A stretch of 64,000 bases of DNA from Marinobacter zhejiangensis (GTDB lineage Bacteria; Pseudomonadota; Gammaproteobacteria; Pseudomonadales; Oleiphilaceae), in contig NZ_FOUE01000002.1 in the NCBI RefSeq assembly GCF_900114775.1, positions 333,847 through 397,846 of the forward strand, given 5' to 3'. How positions within the stretch are numbered: the stretch's first letter is position 1; each line of letters begins with the position of its first letter. A program made the translations under genes and the position numbers. The notes under the pieces were generated by a model. It saw only the letters and a list, made by a program, of their open reading frames with translations. It was not told the DNA's origin and did no database searches. Shown in pieces: positions 29,222 to 36,796 of the stretch.

Positions 29222-29421
29222 AGTTCTCTTCGGATAAGGATATTAATCGGTATGCGAAGCACCTGGTCCGTGATGGCTGGAGATTCAAGCAGGGTAAGAA
29301 GCATTGGAAATTACTCGCACCGGGATCTCAGGCAATGGTGGTGGTTCCTTCTACGCCCAGTAAAAGAAGGTCTCTGCAGGAGATGATGTCCACTGTGAGA
29401 AGGATAAAGCACCGAAGCTAG
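29218..29421 (+). CDS. Small HicA-like (dsRBD-fold) protein coupled to viperin
   Basis: 67 residues starting with GTG inside the viperin stop. The pattern GW-RFKQGKKHWKLLAP then VVVPSTPSKRRSL is that of HicA/YcfA-like mini-proteins, with His in the position of the HicA catalytic His (GKKH instead of GSH). HicA toxins are mRNA interferases. No HicB antitoxin is seen nearby, and many solitary HicA-like proteins have no known toxicity. The strict 4-base overlap suggests the product works with, or is dosed by, viperin. Family call moderate; function unknown. Confidence 0.65.
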   Translation: MKFSSDKDINRYAKHLVRDGWRFKQGKKHWKLLAPGSQAMVVVPSTPSKRRSLQEMMSTVRRIKHRS

Positions 29422-29528
29422 AGGCCGCTCAGGAGTCCGGATCAACTTCATGGTATTGGCGTTATCAGCTGGGTGGAAGGTGGCACCGTTTGCACGTTGA
29501 CTCCGACAGCAAATAACTAAGAGGGAAT

Positions 29529-29557
29529 AAGGCCGCCGGTTTTAAGCCGGCGGCTTT
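29529..29557 (+). terminator. Rho-independent terminator-like hairpin after the viperin operon
   Basis: Arms GCCGCCGG and CCGGCGGC with a TTTTAAG-type loop, followed by CTTT. It lies about 110 bases after the HicA-like gene. The 182 bases between 29422 and 29603 hold no convincing gene. Confidence 0.6.
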
Positions 29558-29603
29558 GGGTTCCATTGGAATCCACCGAGGTCTATGGCAGACACTTAAA
29601 ATA

Positions 29604-29816
29604 TCAGAGGCTCCAGCCCCTAGGTGCTTCATGCCTCATATCGCGTTCAACCTGTTTTTCCTGCAACCACTCATGGATTTCCGAATCGATCCATCCCACA
29701 GATTTTCCGCCCAATGATATTGGCCTGGGGAATCTGCCCAGATCGGCGTACTTATAAATAGTCGATCTTGCCAGGCCGGTTTTCTCGATCACCTCTGCGA
29801 GTCTCAGTACTCTCAT
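29604..29816 (-). CDS. AlpA-family regulator (MerR-like helix-turn-helix)
   Basis: 70 residues from the ATG at 29816 (MRVLRLAEVIEKTG), chosen because AGGAG lies 7 bases upstream; a longer start at 29840 adds eight residues. The sequence RSTIYKYADLGRFPRPISLG is the classic AlpA/excisionase-type winged helix, followed by GWIDSEIHEWLQ. AlpA proteins activate integrases or act as recombination directionality factors in prophages and genomic islands. Its presence about 0.8 kb from a tRNA gene supports the idea that this is one end of an integrated element. Confidence 0.85.
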   Translation of the reverse strand: MRVLRLAEVIEKTGLARSTIYKYADLGRFPRPISLGGKSVGWIDSEIHEWLQEKQVERDMRHEAPRGWSL

Positions 29817-29921
29817 AACATAGCTCCTGTTTTCATCCATAACATCTGTTGGAAGTCAGCGATATGACAACACCGAAAAGTCGGAGTTGGCACGATTGCC
29901 ATTATTCGCCACAACTTGTGC

Positions 29922-29935
29922 AGTGGCGTGCCACT
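29922..29935. promoter_or_regulatory. Short palindrome upstream of the coiled-coil gene
   Basis: AGTGGC and GCCACT arms with a 2-base spacer lie 47 bases before the start at 29982. Size and place suit an operator. There is no direct evidence for the binding protein; the neighbouring AlpA-type regulator is one candidate. Confidence 0.35.
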
Positions 29936-29981
29936 TTCTGTTGGTACTGTTTTTAGAACACAACAAGAAAGGAGCGCTGTT

Positions 29982-30446
29982 ATGGGATTTGTTTCATGCC
30001 TAGAGGATCAACAAAAGCGGTTTGAATCGGATTGTCACCTTCTACAAAGAGGTGTTCGGTCGGGTAAAATTGATGGTGAAAAGGCGAAGAAGGAAGCCCT
30101 TCGTCTGCTTGGTGATGCAAAGGTTCGCTGGGCGCAAATGTTGAAGTACTTCGACGAGCTGACAGAACCCGATTCTGTCGTTGGTGAGACGCCTCAGGAG
30201 CTTCGTAACCGGTGTTCAGCATTGGAGGGGGAGGTCGCGAAGCTTAAACAGAAGGCATCGAAATTGGGCGACGTGGCAGGGATACTTGCTATGCAGAACC
30301 AATTACTTCAGGAGCAGTTAAAGCATGAGCGTCGCCAGCGTAAGAAGCTTGAGCGAGAATTCGAGAAAATGGGACATGAGGACTTTGGCCGATTGGTTGA
30401 GCCGTTCATGACAAAAGGGATGTTTGAGCGACATGCGAAACGGTGA
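29982..30446 (+). CDS. Small coiled-coil protein of unknown function
   Basis: 154 residues from the ATG at 29982 (MGFVSCLEDQQKRF). AAGGAG lies a few bases upstream; an earlier ATG at 29916 would include the palindromic region. Residues 75-130 form a heptad-rich, highly charged coiled coil with many Lys, Glu, Gln and Arg, ending ERRQRKKLEREFEKMG. No family recognised. It sits between the AlpA regulator and the tRNA, where island-end accessory genes are usual. The first copy of the 25-base direct repeat begins within its last codons. Confidence 0.65.
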   Translation: MGFVSCLEDQQKRFESDCHLLQRGVRSGKIDGEKAKKEALRLLGDAKVRWAQMLKYFDELTEPDSVVGETPQELRNRCSALEGEVAKLKQKASKLGDVAGILAMQNQLLQEQLKHERRQRKKLEREFEKMGHEDFGRLVEPFMTKGMFERHAKR

Positions 30447-30500
30447 GCGAATGGTGACGGGAATTCCAAGCGTTCGCGAAACGGTGACCAAACGGTGACG
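30435..30500. repeat. Two imperfect 25-bp direct repeats near the tRNA attachment site
   Basis: Copies at 30435-30459 and 30476-30500 both run GCGAAACGGTGA, three variable bases, then AA(C/T)GGTGACG, so each copy itself holds two AA(C/T)GGTGA half-units. They lie about 70 bases from the 3' end of the tRNA. Such clustered short repeats are typical of arm-type sites bound by tyrosine integrases or excisionases. The first copy overlaps the end of the coiled-coil gene. Confidence 0.6.
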
Positions 30501-30518
30501 AAAAAGGCTATTTTCCAG

Positions 30519-30558
30519 AAACAACAAAGCCCGGATCTTTCGATGCCGGGCTAAGTTG
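30519..30558 (-). terminator. Terminator downstream of tRNA-Pro
   Basis: Read on the minus strand, arms AGCCCGG (30546-30552) and CCGGGCT (30528-30534) are followed by TTGTTGTTT. The stem is extended by flanking CAACAA/TTGTTG pairing. It lies directly after the tRNA 3' end and would end its transcript. Confidence 0.75.
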
Positions 30559-30568
30559 TTGAAGAATA

Positions 30569-30645
30569 TGGTCGGGACGGCAGGATTTGAACCTGCGACC
30601 ACCTGCACCCCATACAGGTGCGCTACCAGGCTGCGCTACGCCCCG
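30569..30645 (-). tRNA. tRNA-Pro (anticodon GGG)
   Basis: 77 bases including an encoded CCA (TGG on the plus strand at 30569-30571). On the coding strand the acceptor starts CGGGGCG and pairs with the 3' CGTCCCG apart from a G:T pair. The D arm reads GTAGCGCAGCCTGGTAGCGC, the anticodon loop is ATGGGGT with GGG as anticodon, and the T arm has GGTTCAAATCC. The 3' end faces the defence island to its left, the arrangement expected if the island integrated into this tRNA. Confidence 0.97.
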
Positions 30646-31049
30646 AGACGCTACGGTAATCGTTCGAAAGGCCAAACCTCTCGTGATACCGCTCCACTGC
30701 TATAGAGGTGTCAGGCGACAACTCTCAGTGGCTTAGCGGGAGCGAAGTCTACACTAGCCCACAAGGAAAAGAAACCGTTTTATAAGGCTGGCCTGAAAAC
30801 CGGGCTCCCTACCGTTGGCCTTGGGCTTCTAACTTGGGTGTTGCGTGGCCAGTTAAGCTGTATTTTTCACCATTACTGTTAGTGTTGTAATTATATTGTC
30901 GAGCGATATCTCCGCGTTGATCTATGATTTAAGGGTGGCTAGTTATTTTTTGCGCAATTTGATGCTTAGATCTCAAAGTTATAGGATTACATAATTGTTA
31001 TCTAAGTGTTGGTCCATGTCGGACTGGCTTTCAGACAGGAGATTCGTTC
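30646..31049. other. 404-base gene-free region between tRNA-Pro and the BCCT gene
   Basis: No ORF or RNA gene is convincing here. The left part should hold the leftward tRNA promoter. The right part, from about 30880, is AT-rich and should hold the promoter of the rightward BCCT gene. One weak candidate is TTGATG (30959) with TATAGG (30980), though the 15-base spacing is short. Confidence 0.5.
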
Positions 31050-32639
31050 GTGGGAGACGTAATCAAAGACGAGTACCAAACGGATTATGTGGTTGGTCAA
31101 GACAACATAAACCCGTTGGGCTTGGATCTGCATGCGCCGGTATTTCCCATTACAGCGGTGCTGGTGGTGCTGTTTGTTATGGGGACGCTGATGTTCCCCT
31201 CCGAGGCAAAGGAGTTGCTCGACGGCGCCAAATGGGGGGCGATCAATACGTTTGACTGGTTCTTCCTGATCAGCGCCAATATCTTCGTGGTTGTGTGCTT
31301 TGCCTTGATTTTTATGCCCGTTGGCAAGATTCGTATTGGTGGGCAGGACGCCCGACCAGACTTCAGTACCATGTCGTGGTTCGCGATGCTGTTTGCCGCT
31401 GGCATGGGCATCGGGCTGATGTTCTGGGCGGTGGCTGAGCCGGTTGCGTATTACACCGGTTGGTATGGAACGCCGCTCAATGCGGTTGCAAACACGGCCG
31501 AGGGTCGTGAGCTTGCGATGGGTGCGACCATGTACCATTGGGGTTTCCACCCCTGGGCAATCTACGCCGTAGTGGCGTTGTCGCTGGCGTTCTTTGCCTA
31601 TAACAAAGGTATGCCTCTGACTATTCGCTCGGCGTTCTTCCCGCTGCTACGGGACCGTGTTTGGGGCTGGCCTGGGCACCTTATTGATATCCTGGCTGTG
31701 TTGGCGACCATCTTCGGGCTGGCGACATCTTTGGGGTTCGGTGCTCAACAGGCGGCCTCGGGGCTGCATTATCTGTTCGGTATATCCAGCGGTATCAATG
31801 TCCAGATGGCGATCATTACCGGGGTGACCTTTGTTGCCCTGATCTCAGTGGTCCGCGGGCTTGATGGCGGCGTAAAGGTGCTGAGTAACATCAATATGGT
31901 GACAGCCGCAGCGCTGCTGCTGTTCATTATCTTTGCGGGGCCAACAGCGGCGATTCTGGATACCATGTGGGTGACCACGTCGAACTACGCGACCAACATT
32001 CTGCCTTTGAGCAACCCGTTTGGCCGCGAGGATGAAACCTGGTTCCATGGCTGGACCGTGTTCTATTGGGCCTGGTGGGTTTCCTGGTCGCCCTTTGTTG
32101 GTATGTTCATCGCGCGAGTGTCCCGTGGCAGGACGGTACGTGAATTTGTCACGGCGGTACTGATTGTCCCGACGCTGATCACCGTCGTGTGGATGAGCGC
32201 GTTTGGGGGGGCTGCCCTTGAGCAGATTCAGCAAGGCATTGGTGCGCTGGCACAGGATGGTTTGACGGAAGTGCCGCTTGCGATGTTCCAGATGCTTGAA
32301 AACCTACCGTGGGTGGCCGTGTCATCGTTTGTGGGCATTGTTCTGGTGCTGGTGTTCTTTGTGACCTCATCAGACTCCGGTTCGCTGGTAATTGACAGCA
32401 TTACGGCCGGGGGTAAAACCGATGCCCCGACGGTTCAGCGTATCTTCTGGGCGGTCATGGAGGGCGCTATTGCAGCGGCCTTGATCTTTGGTGGCGGCGA
32501 TGACGCCTTGGGCGCGATCCAGGCAACGGCCATTGCGGCAGGGCTTCCGTTTACTGTCATCCTGCTGGTGATGACTTGGGGGCTGCTGAAAGGGCTGACC
32601 CATGAGCGCAAATTGTTGCTAGCCGAGGGTAAGCTCTAA
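31050..32639 (+). CDS. BCCT-family betaine/choline/carnitine transporter
   Basis: 529 residues from a GTG with AGGAGA seven bases upstream. About twelve hydrophobic segments are visible. BCCT signatures include a glycine-rich GMGIGLMFWAVAEP run in the first third (about residues 115-128) and the tryptophan-rich WTVFYWAWWVSWSPFVGMF at about 333-351, followed by RVSRGRTVREF. These carriers take up quaternary ammonium osmolytes by Na+ or H+ symport. The long cytoplasmic tail of osmosensing BetP/BetT types is absent, so it may be a housekeeping choline or betaine porter. Substrate is not decided by sequence. A strong terminator follows. Confidence 0.92.
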   Translation: MGDVIKDEYQTDYVVGQDNINPLGLDLHAPVFPITAVLVVLFVMGTLMFPSEAKELLDGAKWGAINTFDWFFLISANIFVVVCFALIFMPVGKIRIGGQDARPDFSTMSWFAMLFAAGMGIGLMFWAVAEPVAYYTGWYGTPLNAVANTAEGRELAMGATMYHWGFHPWAIYAVVALSLAFFAYNKGMPLTIRSAFFPLLRDRVWGWPGHLIDILAVLATIFGLATSLGFGAQQAASGLHYLFGISSGINVQMAIITGVTFVALISVVRGLDGGVKVLSNINMVTAAALLLFIIFAGPTAAILDTMWVTTSNYATNILPLSNPFGREDETWFHGWTVFYWAWWVSWSPFVGMFIARVSRGRTVREFVTAVLIVPTLITVVWMSAFGGAALEQIQQGIGALAQDGLTEVPLAMFQMLENLPWVAVSSFVGIVLVLVFFVTSSDSGSLVIDSITAGGKTDAPTVQRIFWAVMEGAIAAALIFGGGDDALGAIQATAIAAGLPFTVILLVMTWGLLKGLTHERKLLLAEGKL

Positions 32640-32660
32640 AGCGCGCGGCATTTGTGTGAA

Positions 32661-32693
32661 CTAAAAAACCGGGGTTTGTCCCCGGTTTTTTAG
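32661..32693. terminator. Bidirectional rho-independent terminator
   Basis: CTAAAAAACCGGGG, loop TTTGT, then CCCCGGTTTTTTAG: a GC stem with A/T tracts on both sides. It serves the converging BCCT gene and the ATP-grasp gene, whose stop codon lies within its right edge. Confidence 0.9.
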
Positions 32694-33649
32694 TTCTGCT
32701 GAATGGGTCGGGCAAACGCCTTGATGGCGTAGGCAACCCGCTCTTCAGGGGTCAGGTGGAAGCGTTTTAGCTGCTCAATGGTCCTCAGGCGGGGCAGTAG
32801 CCCCTCACCGTTGGCCATCTGGATAGCCAGCCCGGGGCGGGCGTTGAGTTCCAGCAGGAGAGGGCCCTCAATCGCATCCACCACTAAGTCCACACCCATG
32901 TAGCCGAGCCCGGTTGCTTCATAGCAGCGGGAGGCCATTTCCAGCATCTGTCGCCAGTTCTCGATAGCAATGTTCCCCAGCGCCAGCCCAGTGTCCGGGT
33001 GCAGGTGAATTGCCCGGTTGAACTGGACGGCGTTCAGGCTGTGTCCGGTTGCGATATCGAGGCCTACACCGACAGCGCCCTGGTGCAGGTTGGCTTTACC
33101 GTCAGAGTCGGTAGTGGCGAGCCTGAGCATGGCCATGACAGGGTAGCCCTGGAAGACCACAATGCGGATGTCCGGAACCCCCTGAAAGGAGCACTTGGCA
33201 AGGTCGGCGGCCGGTTGCACCAGGCTTTCGACGATGGCGACATCCGGCGTGCCGCCGAGGGAGTAGAGGCCAGCAAGGATGTTGGACAGGTGGCGCTCCA
33301 GTGTTTCCAGGGTCACTGGTGCGCCCGAAGCCTTGATGTAGTCATCGCCGTCGCGGCGAGTAATCACCGTGATGCCTTTTCCGCCGGACCCTTTGGCCGG
33401 TTTGATGGCAAAACCGTCAAGTTCGTCCACTAACTCCCGAAAGTGGGAGATTTCATGCTGCTGCCGAACCACCTGCAGCAGGCGGGGCGTCGGGACGTCA
33501 TATTCCGCGGCAATCAGCTTGGTTTTCAGCTTGTTGTCGACCAGAGGGTAGGACGAGCGTTCGTTATACCGGCCGATATAGCCAACATTGCGCCGGTTCA
33601 TGCTCAGCATGCCGGCGCGCTTAAGCCTGAACGGGGAGATCCAGTTCAT
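32690..33649 (-). CDS. Alpha-L-glutamate ligase-like protein (RimK-type ATP-grasp)
   Basis: 319 residues of the ATP-grasp fold. Visible motifs are GFAIKPAKGSGGKGI (nucleotide-binding lysine and glycine loop, about residues 80-94), GYMGVDLVVD, and LLELNARPGL near residue 270, where Glu and Asn bind Mg-ATP. RimK-like ligases add glutamate or similar amino acids to a carboxyl acceptor. This subgroup is regularly encoded with the 7TM transglutaminase-like protein and the retropepsin-like lipoprotein found here. It overlaps the upstream 7TM gene by 4 bases (ATGA). The natural substrate is not known to me. Confidence 0.88.
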   Translation of the reverse strand: MNWISPFRLKRAGMLSMNRRNVGYIGRYNERSSYPLVDNKLKTKLIAAEYDVPTPRLLQVVRQQHEISHFRELVDELDGFAIKPAKGSGGKGITVITRRDGDDYIKASGAPVTLETLERHLSNILAGLYSLGGTPDVAIVESLVQPAADLAKCSFQGVPDIRIVVFQGYPVMAMLRLATTDSDGKANLHQGAVGVGLDIATGHSLNAVQFNRAIHLHPDTGLALGNIAIENWRQMLEMASRCYEATGLGYMGVDLVVDAIEGPLLLELNARPGLAIQMANGEGLLPRLRTIEQLKRFHLTPEERVAYAIKAFARPIQQN

Positions 33650-35160
33650 GGCTTATAAGCCTTCATCGGATGAAACCTTCTCAGCTCGCTCAGCTTGTAG
33701 CCGGTGTACTGGCCCATCAGCAGGATCAGTCCCAGGATCACCAGGTGAAGCTCCGGGAAATTGAAGGTGAGGTGGCCAGCCAGCGGTGCGCTCATCGCCA
33801 GGTAGGCGAGTACCGCCACAAACAGGCTGCCGAAGCCTTGGACCAGAACTTCCCTGGCTCCTTCCTCTTCCCACAGGATCGACATCCGCTCGATGGTCCA
33901 GGCGAGAATGATCATTGGGAAAAAGGTGACCGTCATGCCGGTATTGAAGCCCATCTGGTAGCCCACGATGCTGATACCGGTGGTGATGAAGATAACCAGA
34001 ATAATCAGGGCCGATATTCGTGACACCAGAAGCAGGTTGAGGGCTGACAAATAGCCCCGCATGAGCAGGCCCATGGAGACCACCGAGATGAAGGCGATCA
34101 GGCCGGGCAGCAGGGAGGTCTGAACAAACGCCACCGCAATCAGCACCGGCATGAAGGTCCCGGACGTGCGGATGCCGATAACGATCCGCATGAACGCGAC
34201 AATCAGGGCGCCAATGGGCAGGAGCAACAGCATGCGGAACATGCTCTGCTCTTCAATGGGGAGCTGGTACAGGCTCAGGAAACCCAGGCCATTGTCGCCA
34301 GCCTGAGCCCGTGCCAGCTGCAGTGCCGGTACCGTTTGCCGAAGCATGGAGAAGCTGACCTGGGACTCGTTGCCTCCGACGACGTCGAGCAGGGAGACCG
34401 CGTTCTGCCGCCACAGCAGGACATCGTCAGGCAAGCCCTGGGCACCGGTGTGGGGGTTAAACGTCAACCACTCGTCGCCGTTGTAGATCTGGAGGTAGGG
34501 CTTCAGGGTCTGGCGACGGCGGGCGTCTTCCAGCTGGAGACCATCGGCAATCCGCGCCGGGATGCCCGCATGGTTCAGCATCCGTGCCAGTAGTTCCGGG
34601 TAGTTGGTGGACGCTGTCAGCAGGCTGGTGTTCTGTTCCGAGTTTTCCGGCTGCAGCAGTTTGATGAGCTCACGGGTCAGGCTTTCCGGGGTGCTGGATT
34701 TGCGTCGTGCCTGTTGCAGGACCTCGCGTACCGCGGTCGCCTGGGGTTCTTCCCAGAATACCCTGCGTGCTGTGGGTTGCTGCCTCGGGGGCGGAGTGCT
34801 GCTGGTCGTATCGGGAATCAGTTGAACCTTGAAGTACAGTGTTTGAGCGCCGGTCGCAAAACGTTTGGACCACTCGGCACGACGGTTGCCGGCTTCTTCG
34901 ACGATGGAGAAGCCGTAACCCGGGGAAGCAGCCTGCTCTGACAGCAGCAGGAACCCCGGTGGCTGGTCGGGAACGTTTAGGCTTGCCAGGACCGGTTCGT
35001 TCGAAGCCACGAAATCCACGCGGGCTTCCACAAGCCAAACCGGTTGTTGCTTGCCGGGAAACCAGGGAATTCCAAGCTCAACATGACGCAAAACCGCCAG
35101 GACAAGCCCGGCGGTGATGAGCAGGAAGATGGCAAAATAGAACGGTAACCTGGAGGTCAA
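33646..35160 (-). CDS. Inactive transglutaminase domain fused to seven TM helices (UUP1-type)
   Basis: 504 residues. There is one N-terminal TM segment, then a periplasmic part with a transglutaminase-like fold (AGIPARIADGLQLE, then WLTFNPHTGAQG) that lacks an obvious catalytic Cys, then a C-terminal block of about seven hydrophobic helices (from residue 300). This is the layout of the 'inactive transglutaminase fused to 7 TM helices' family. The start appears to be TTG at 35160, overlapping the stop of the upstream lipoprotein gene (TTGA). No better downstream start keeps the first TM helix. Probably a membrane partner for the ligase and protease encoded on either side. Confidence 0.85.
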   Translation of the reverse strand: MTSRLPFYFAIFLLITAGLVLAVLRHVELGIPWFPGKQQPVWLVEARVDFVASNEPVLASLNVPDQPPGFLLLSEQAASPGYGFSIVEEAGNRRAEWSKRFATGAQTLYFKVQLIPDTTSSTPPPRQQPTARRVFWEEPQATAVREVLQQARRKSSTPESLTRELIKLLQPENSEQNTSLLTASTNYPELLARMLNHAGIPARIADGLQLEDARRRQTLKPYLQIYNGDEWLTFNPHTGAQGLPDDVLLWRQNAVSLLDVVGGNESQVSFSMLRQTVPALQLARAQAGDNGLGFLSLYQLPIEEQSMFRMLLLLPIGALIVAFMRIVIGIRTSGTFMPVLIAVAFVQTSLLPGLIAFISVVSMGLLMRGYLSALNLLLVSRISALIILVIFITTGISIVGYQMGFNTGMTVTFFPMIILAWTIERMSILWEEEGAREVLVQGFGSLFVAVLAYLAMSAPLAGHLTFNFPELHLVILGLILLMGQYTGYKLSELRRFHPMKAYKP

Positions 35161-35963
35161 AGGTTGTCTTCCTCTGCGGAAAGAAGGGATTCGGGGAGTT
35201 CATGGATGAACTCTTTGCTGACATCCACCAGCATCACGTCCCGTAGGACATTTCGACCGATGAGTACGTTGTTGGTCAGGTGTTCACGGTCGGTAAGGGT
35301 GAACTCGGCCTTTTGCTGGTGGTCACCAATGGCGAACTGGAGTTCCACAACCGCTCGCCGCTCATACTCCTCATCGTTGGACTGGAGGATGCGAACATTG
35401 CGGACAATTTCCTGCTCCAGGGTTACGTAATCCCCATTGGAGTTGGGAACAGGAACCTCGAAGCGCACCCAGTTCTGGCCATCGCGTTCAAAGCGACGAA
35501 TGTTGCGGGCATCCAGGGATGAGGTTTCCGCGCCACTGTCGATTCTTGCAACGTAGAGGAGCCCCGGGCCGATAATGTACAGACGCTCCCTTTCGCCGAC
35601 AACAAGCTTGCCGTCGAGGCGGGGGCCGGTGTTGGCTCTGGCGTCACTGGTCGGAGCCGGGGCGCTGCACCGCACCGGTTGCGGGATCGGAGGGCAGGAC
35701 GGTGGCTTGACCTGTTCGCGGATGGCGGCCAGTACCTGCTCTGTTGATGATTGGTTCTGGCGGATCAGCGTATCCGTTTGTTCAATGGACGTCTCATAGA
35801 GGGTGTTCAGCCCCGAACGCTGGGAAGTCATGGTCGCGTCCAAGTCATGGATGTCCTGCTTGGAGACCAGGTAGTAACTGTCGGTAGCACAGCCGGCCAG
35901 CAGTGTGAAACCCAGCGCCAGGGCGGTGCCCTTAAACCCCTTATCGAAAATTCGATGAAACAT
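35157..35963 (-). CDS. Retropepsin-like lipoprotein (RimB/'ATP-dependent zinc protease' family)
   Basis: 268 residues. The N-terminus is a lipoprotein signal with lipobox LAGC (Cys25). After a coiled-coil-like region and a Pro/Cys-rich linker comes the family domain (PF05618): ARIDSGAETSSLDA with the DSGA aspartic-protease-type motif at residues 142-145, then VVELQFAIG and NVLIGRNVL. The family is annotated as zinc proteases, but the fold and DSGA motif are retropepsin-like. It is first in a three-gene coupled operon with the 7TM protein and the ATP-grasp ligase. A likely role is trimming a peptide or poly-glutamyl tag in the periplasm, which is an inference. Confidence 0.85.
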   Translation of the reverse strand: MFHRIFDKGFKGTALALGFTLLAGCATDSYYLVSKQDIHDLDATMTSQRSGLNTLYETSIEQTDTLIRQNQSSTEQVLAAIREQVKPPSCPPIPQPVRCSAPAPTSDARANTGPRLDGKLVVGERERLYIIGPGLLYVARIDSGAETSSLDARNIRRFERDGQNWVRFEVPVPNSNGDYVTLEQEIVRNVRILQSNDEEYERRAVVELQFAIGDHQQKAEFTLTDREHLTNNVLIGRNVLRDVMLVDVSKEFIHELPESLLSAEEDNL

Positions 35964-36142
35964 TCAAAACCTCGGAACCAGCGCCTGCCCGACTTCTTGC
36001 GGTCGCGATCTGTGCTGCCTGTATGGGTTTGCCCCTGATCGTCCTGCAGAGAGCAATAATGGTTGCGCCGGAGTATACAACACTTGGCGTTCGCGGTGCT
36101 TTACCGAAGGTTAAGGAAGCGAGAGATCGCCATGTAATGGAA

Positions 36143-36508
36143 TCAGTCTTTGTCGCGCTGAAGAGTGTTATTGAAGAAGGGATGATTGCTGAACAGCTCC
36201 GCGGAACGAAGGTAGTCCTGAATGACCGGTGAGCAGTTCAGGTAGAACAATAGCAACTCCCGCTGTACGTCTTTATCCTGAATTCGAACAGCGTACTGGA
36301 TCAGCTGCCGGATGGCTTCGTCACCTTGTTGATCAATTTCCATGCCGTAGCGGGAGGTGAGCAGAGTGGTCAGCCTGTCCAGGTGGAATTCACCGGTGTG
36401 GGTCAGGTGGGGAAGCAGGCGGAGCTGCATGGGCTTTTCTTTCTTCTCGGCAATCATCGCCACCAAGGAAGGGTGCCCAATCGTTTTTCTCCAGAGTTGT
36501 TTCAGCAT
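36143..36508 (-). CDS. Conserved-looking small hypothetical protein
   Basis: 121 residues, charged and helical, no signal peptide or TM segment. AGGA precedes the ATG on the coding strand. Codon use fits the neighbouring core genes. No family recognised. It is flanked by 179 and 288 bases without other genes and is likely a single-gene unit. Confidence 0.6.
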   Translation of the reverse strand: MLKQLWRKTIGHPSLVAMIAEKKEKPMQLRLLPHLTHTGEFHLDRLTTLLTSRYGMEIDQQGDEAIRQLIQYAVRIQDKDVQRELLLFYLNCSPVIQDYLRSAELFSNHPFFNNTLQRDKD

Positions 36509-36796
36509 ATGTGTGATCCTGTGGCTCCCTGACCTCTGCTACCTTTGAATGCGATATGTCCTCAACGCTCCTTTTATGGGGCAATTCCGTGTCCCTTAGT
36601 TAAGTTTCTAGCGCATCGCTCAAGAGGAGTCCAGCATCTAGGTAGCAAAGTCATCTAAATGGCTGGATTGCGTGGGAAAGTGAGACCTGGGCCGCCCTTG
36701 AAAGTGGATCCGAAGCACACCTTGCAATCGCCACTCGGCTGGCAAGATACGTTAGACTGTGCCAGGTAATTTGCTTGATGGTTTAAGGAGCTGTGT

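Noticed and set aside
29218..29421. Full HicAB toxin-antitoxin module
   Set aside because: No HicB-like antitoxin gene is adjacent on either strand; the next gene is an AlpA regulator in the opposite direction.
36023..36232. 69-codon plus-strand frame
   Set aside because: It overlaps the minus-strand 121-residue gene, has no ribosome site and no recognisable motif.
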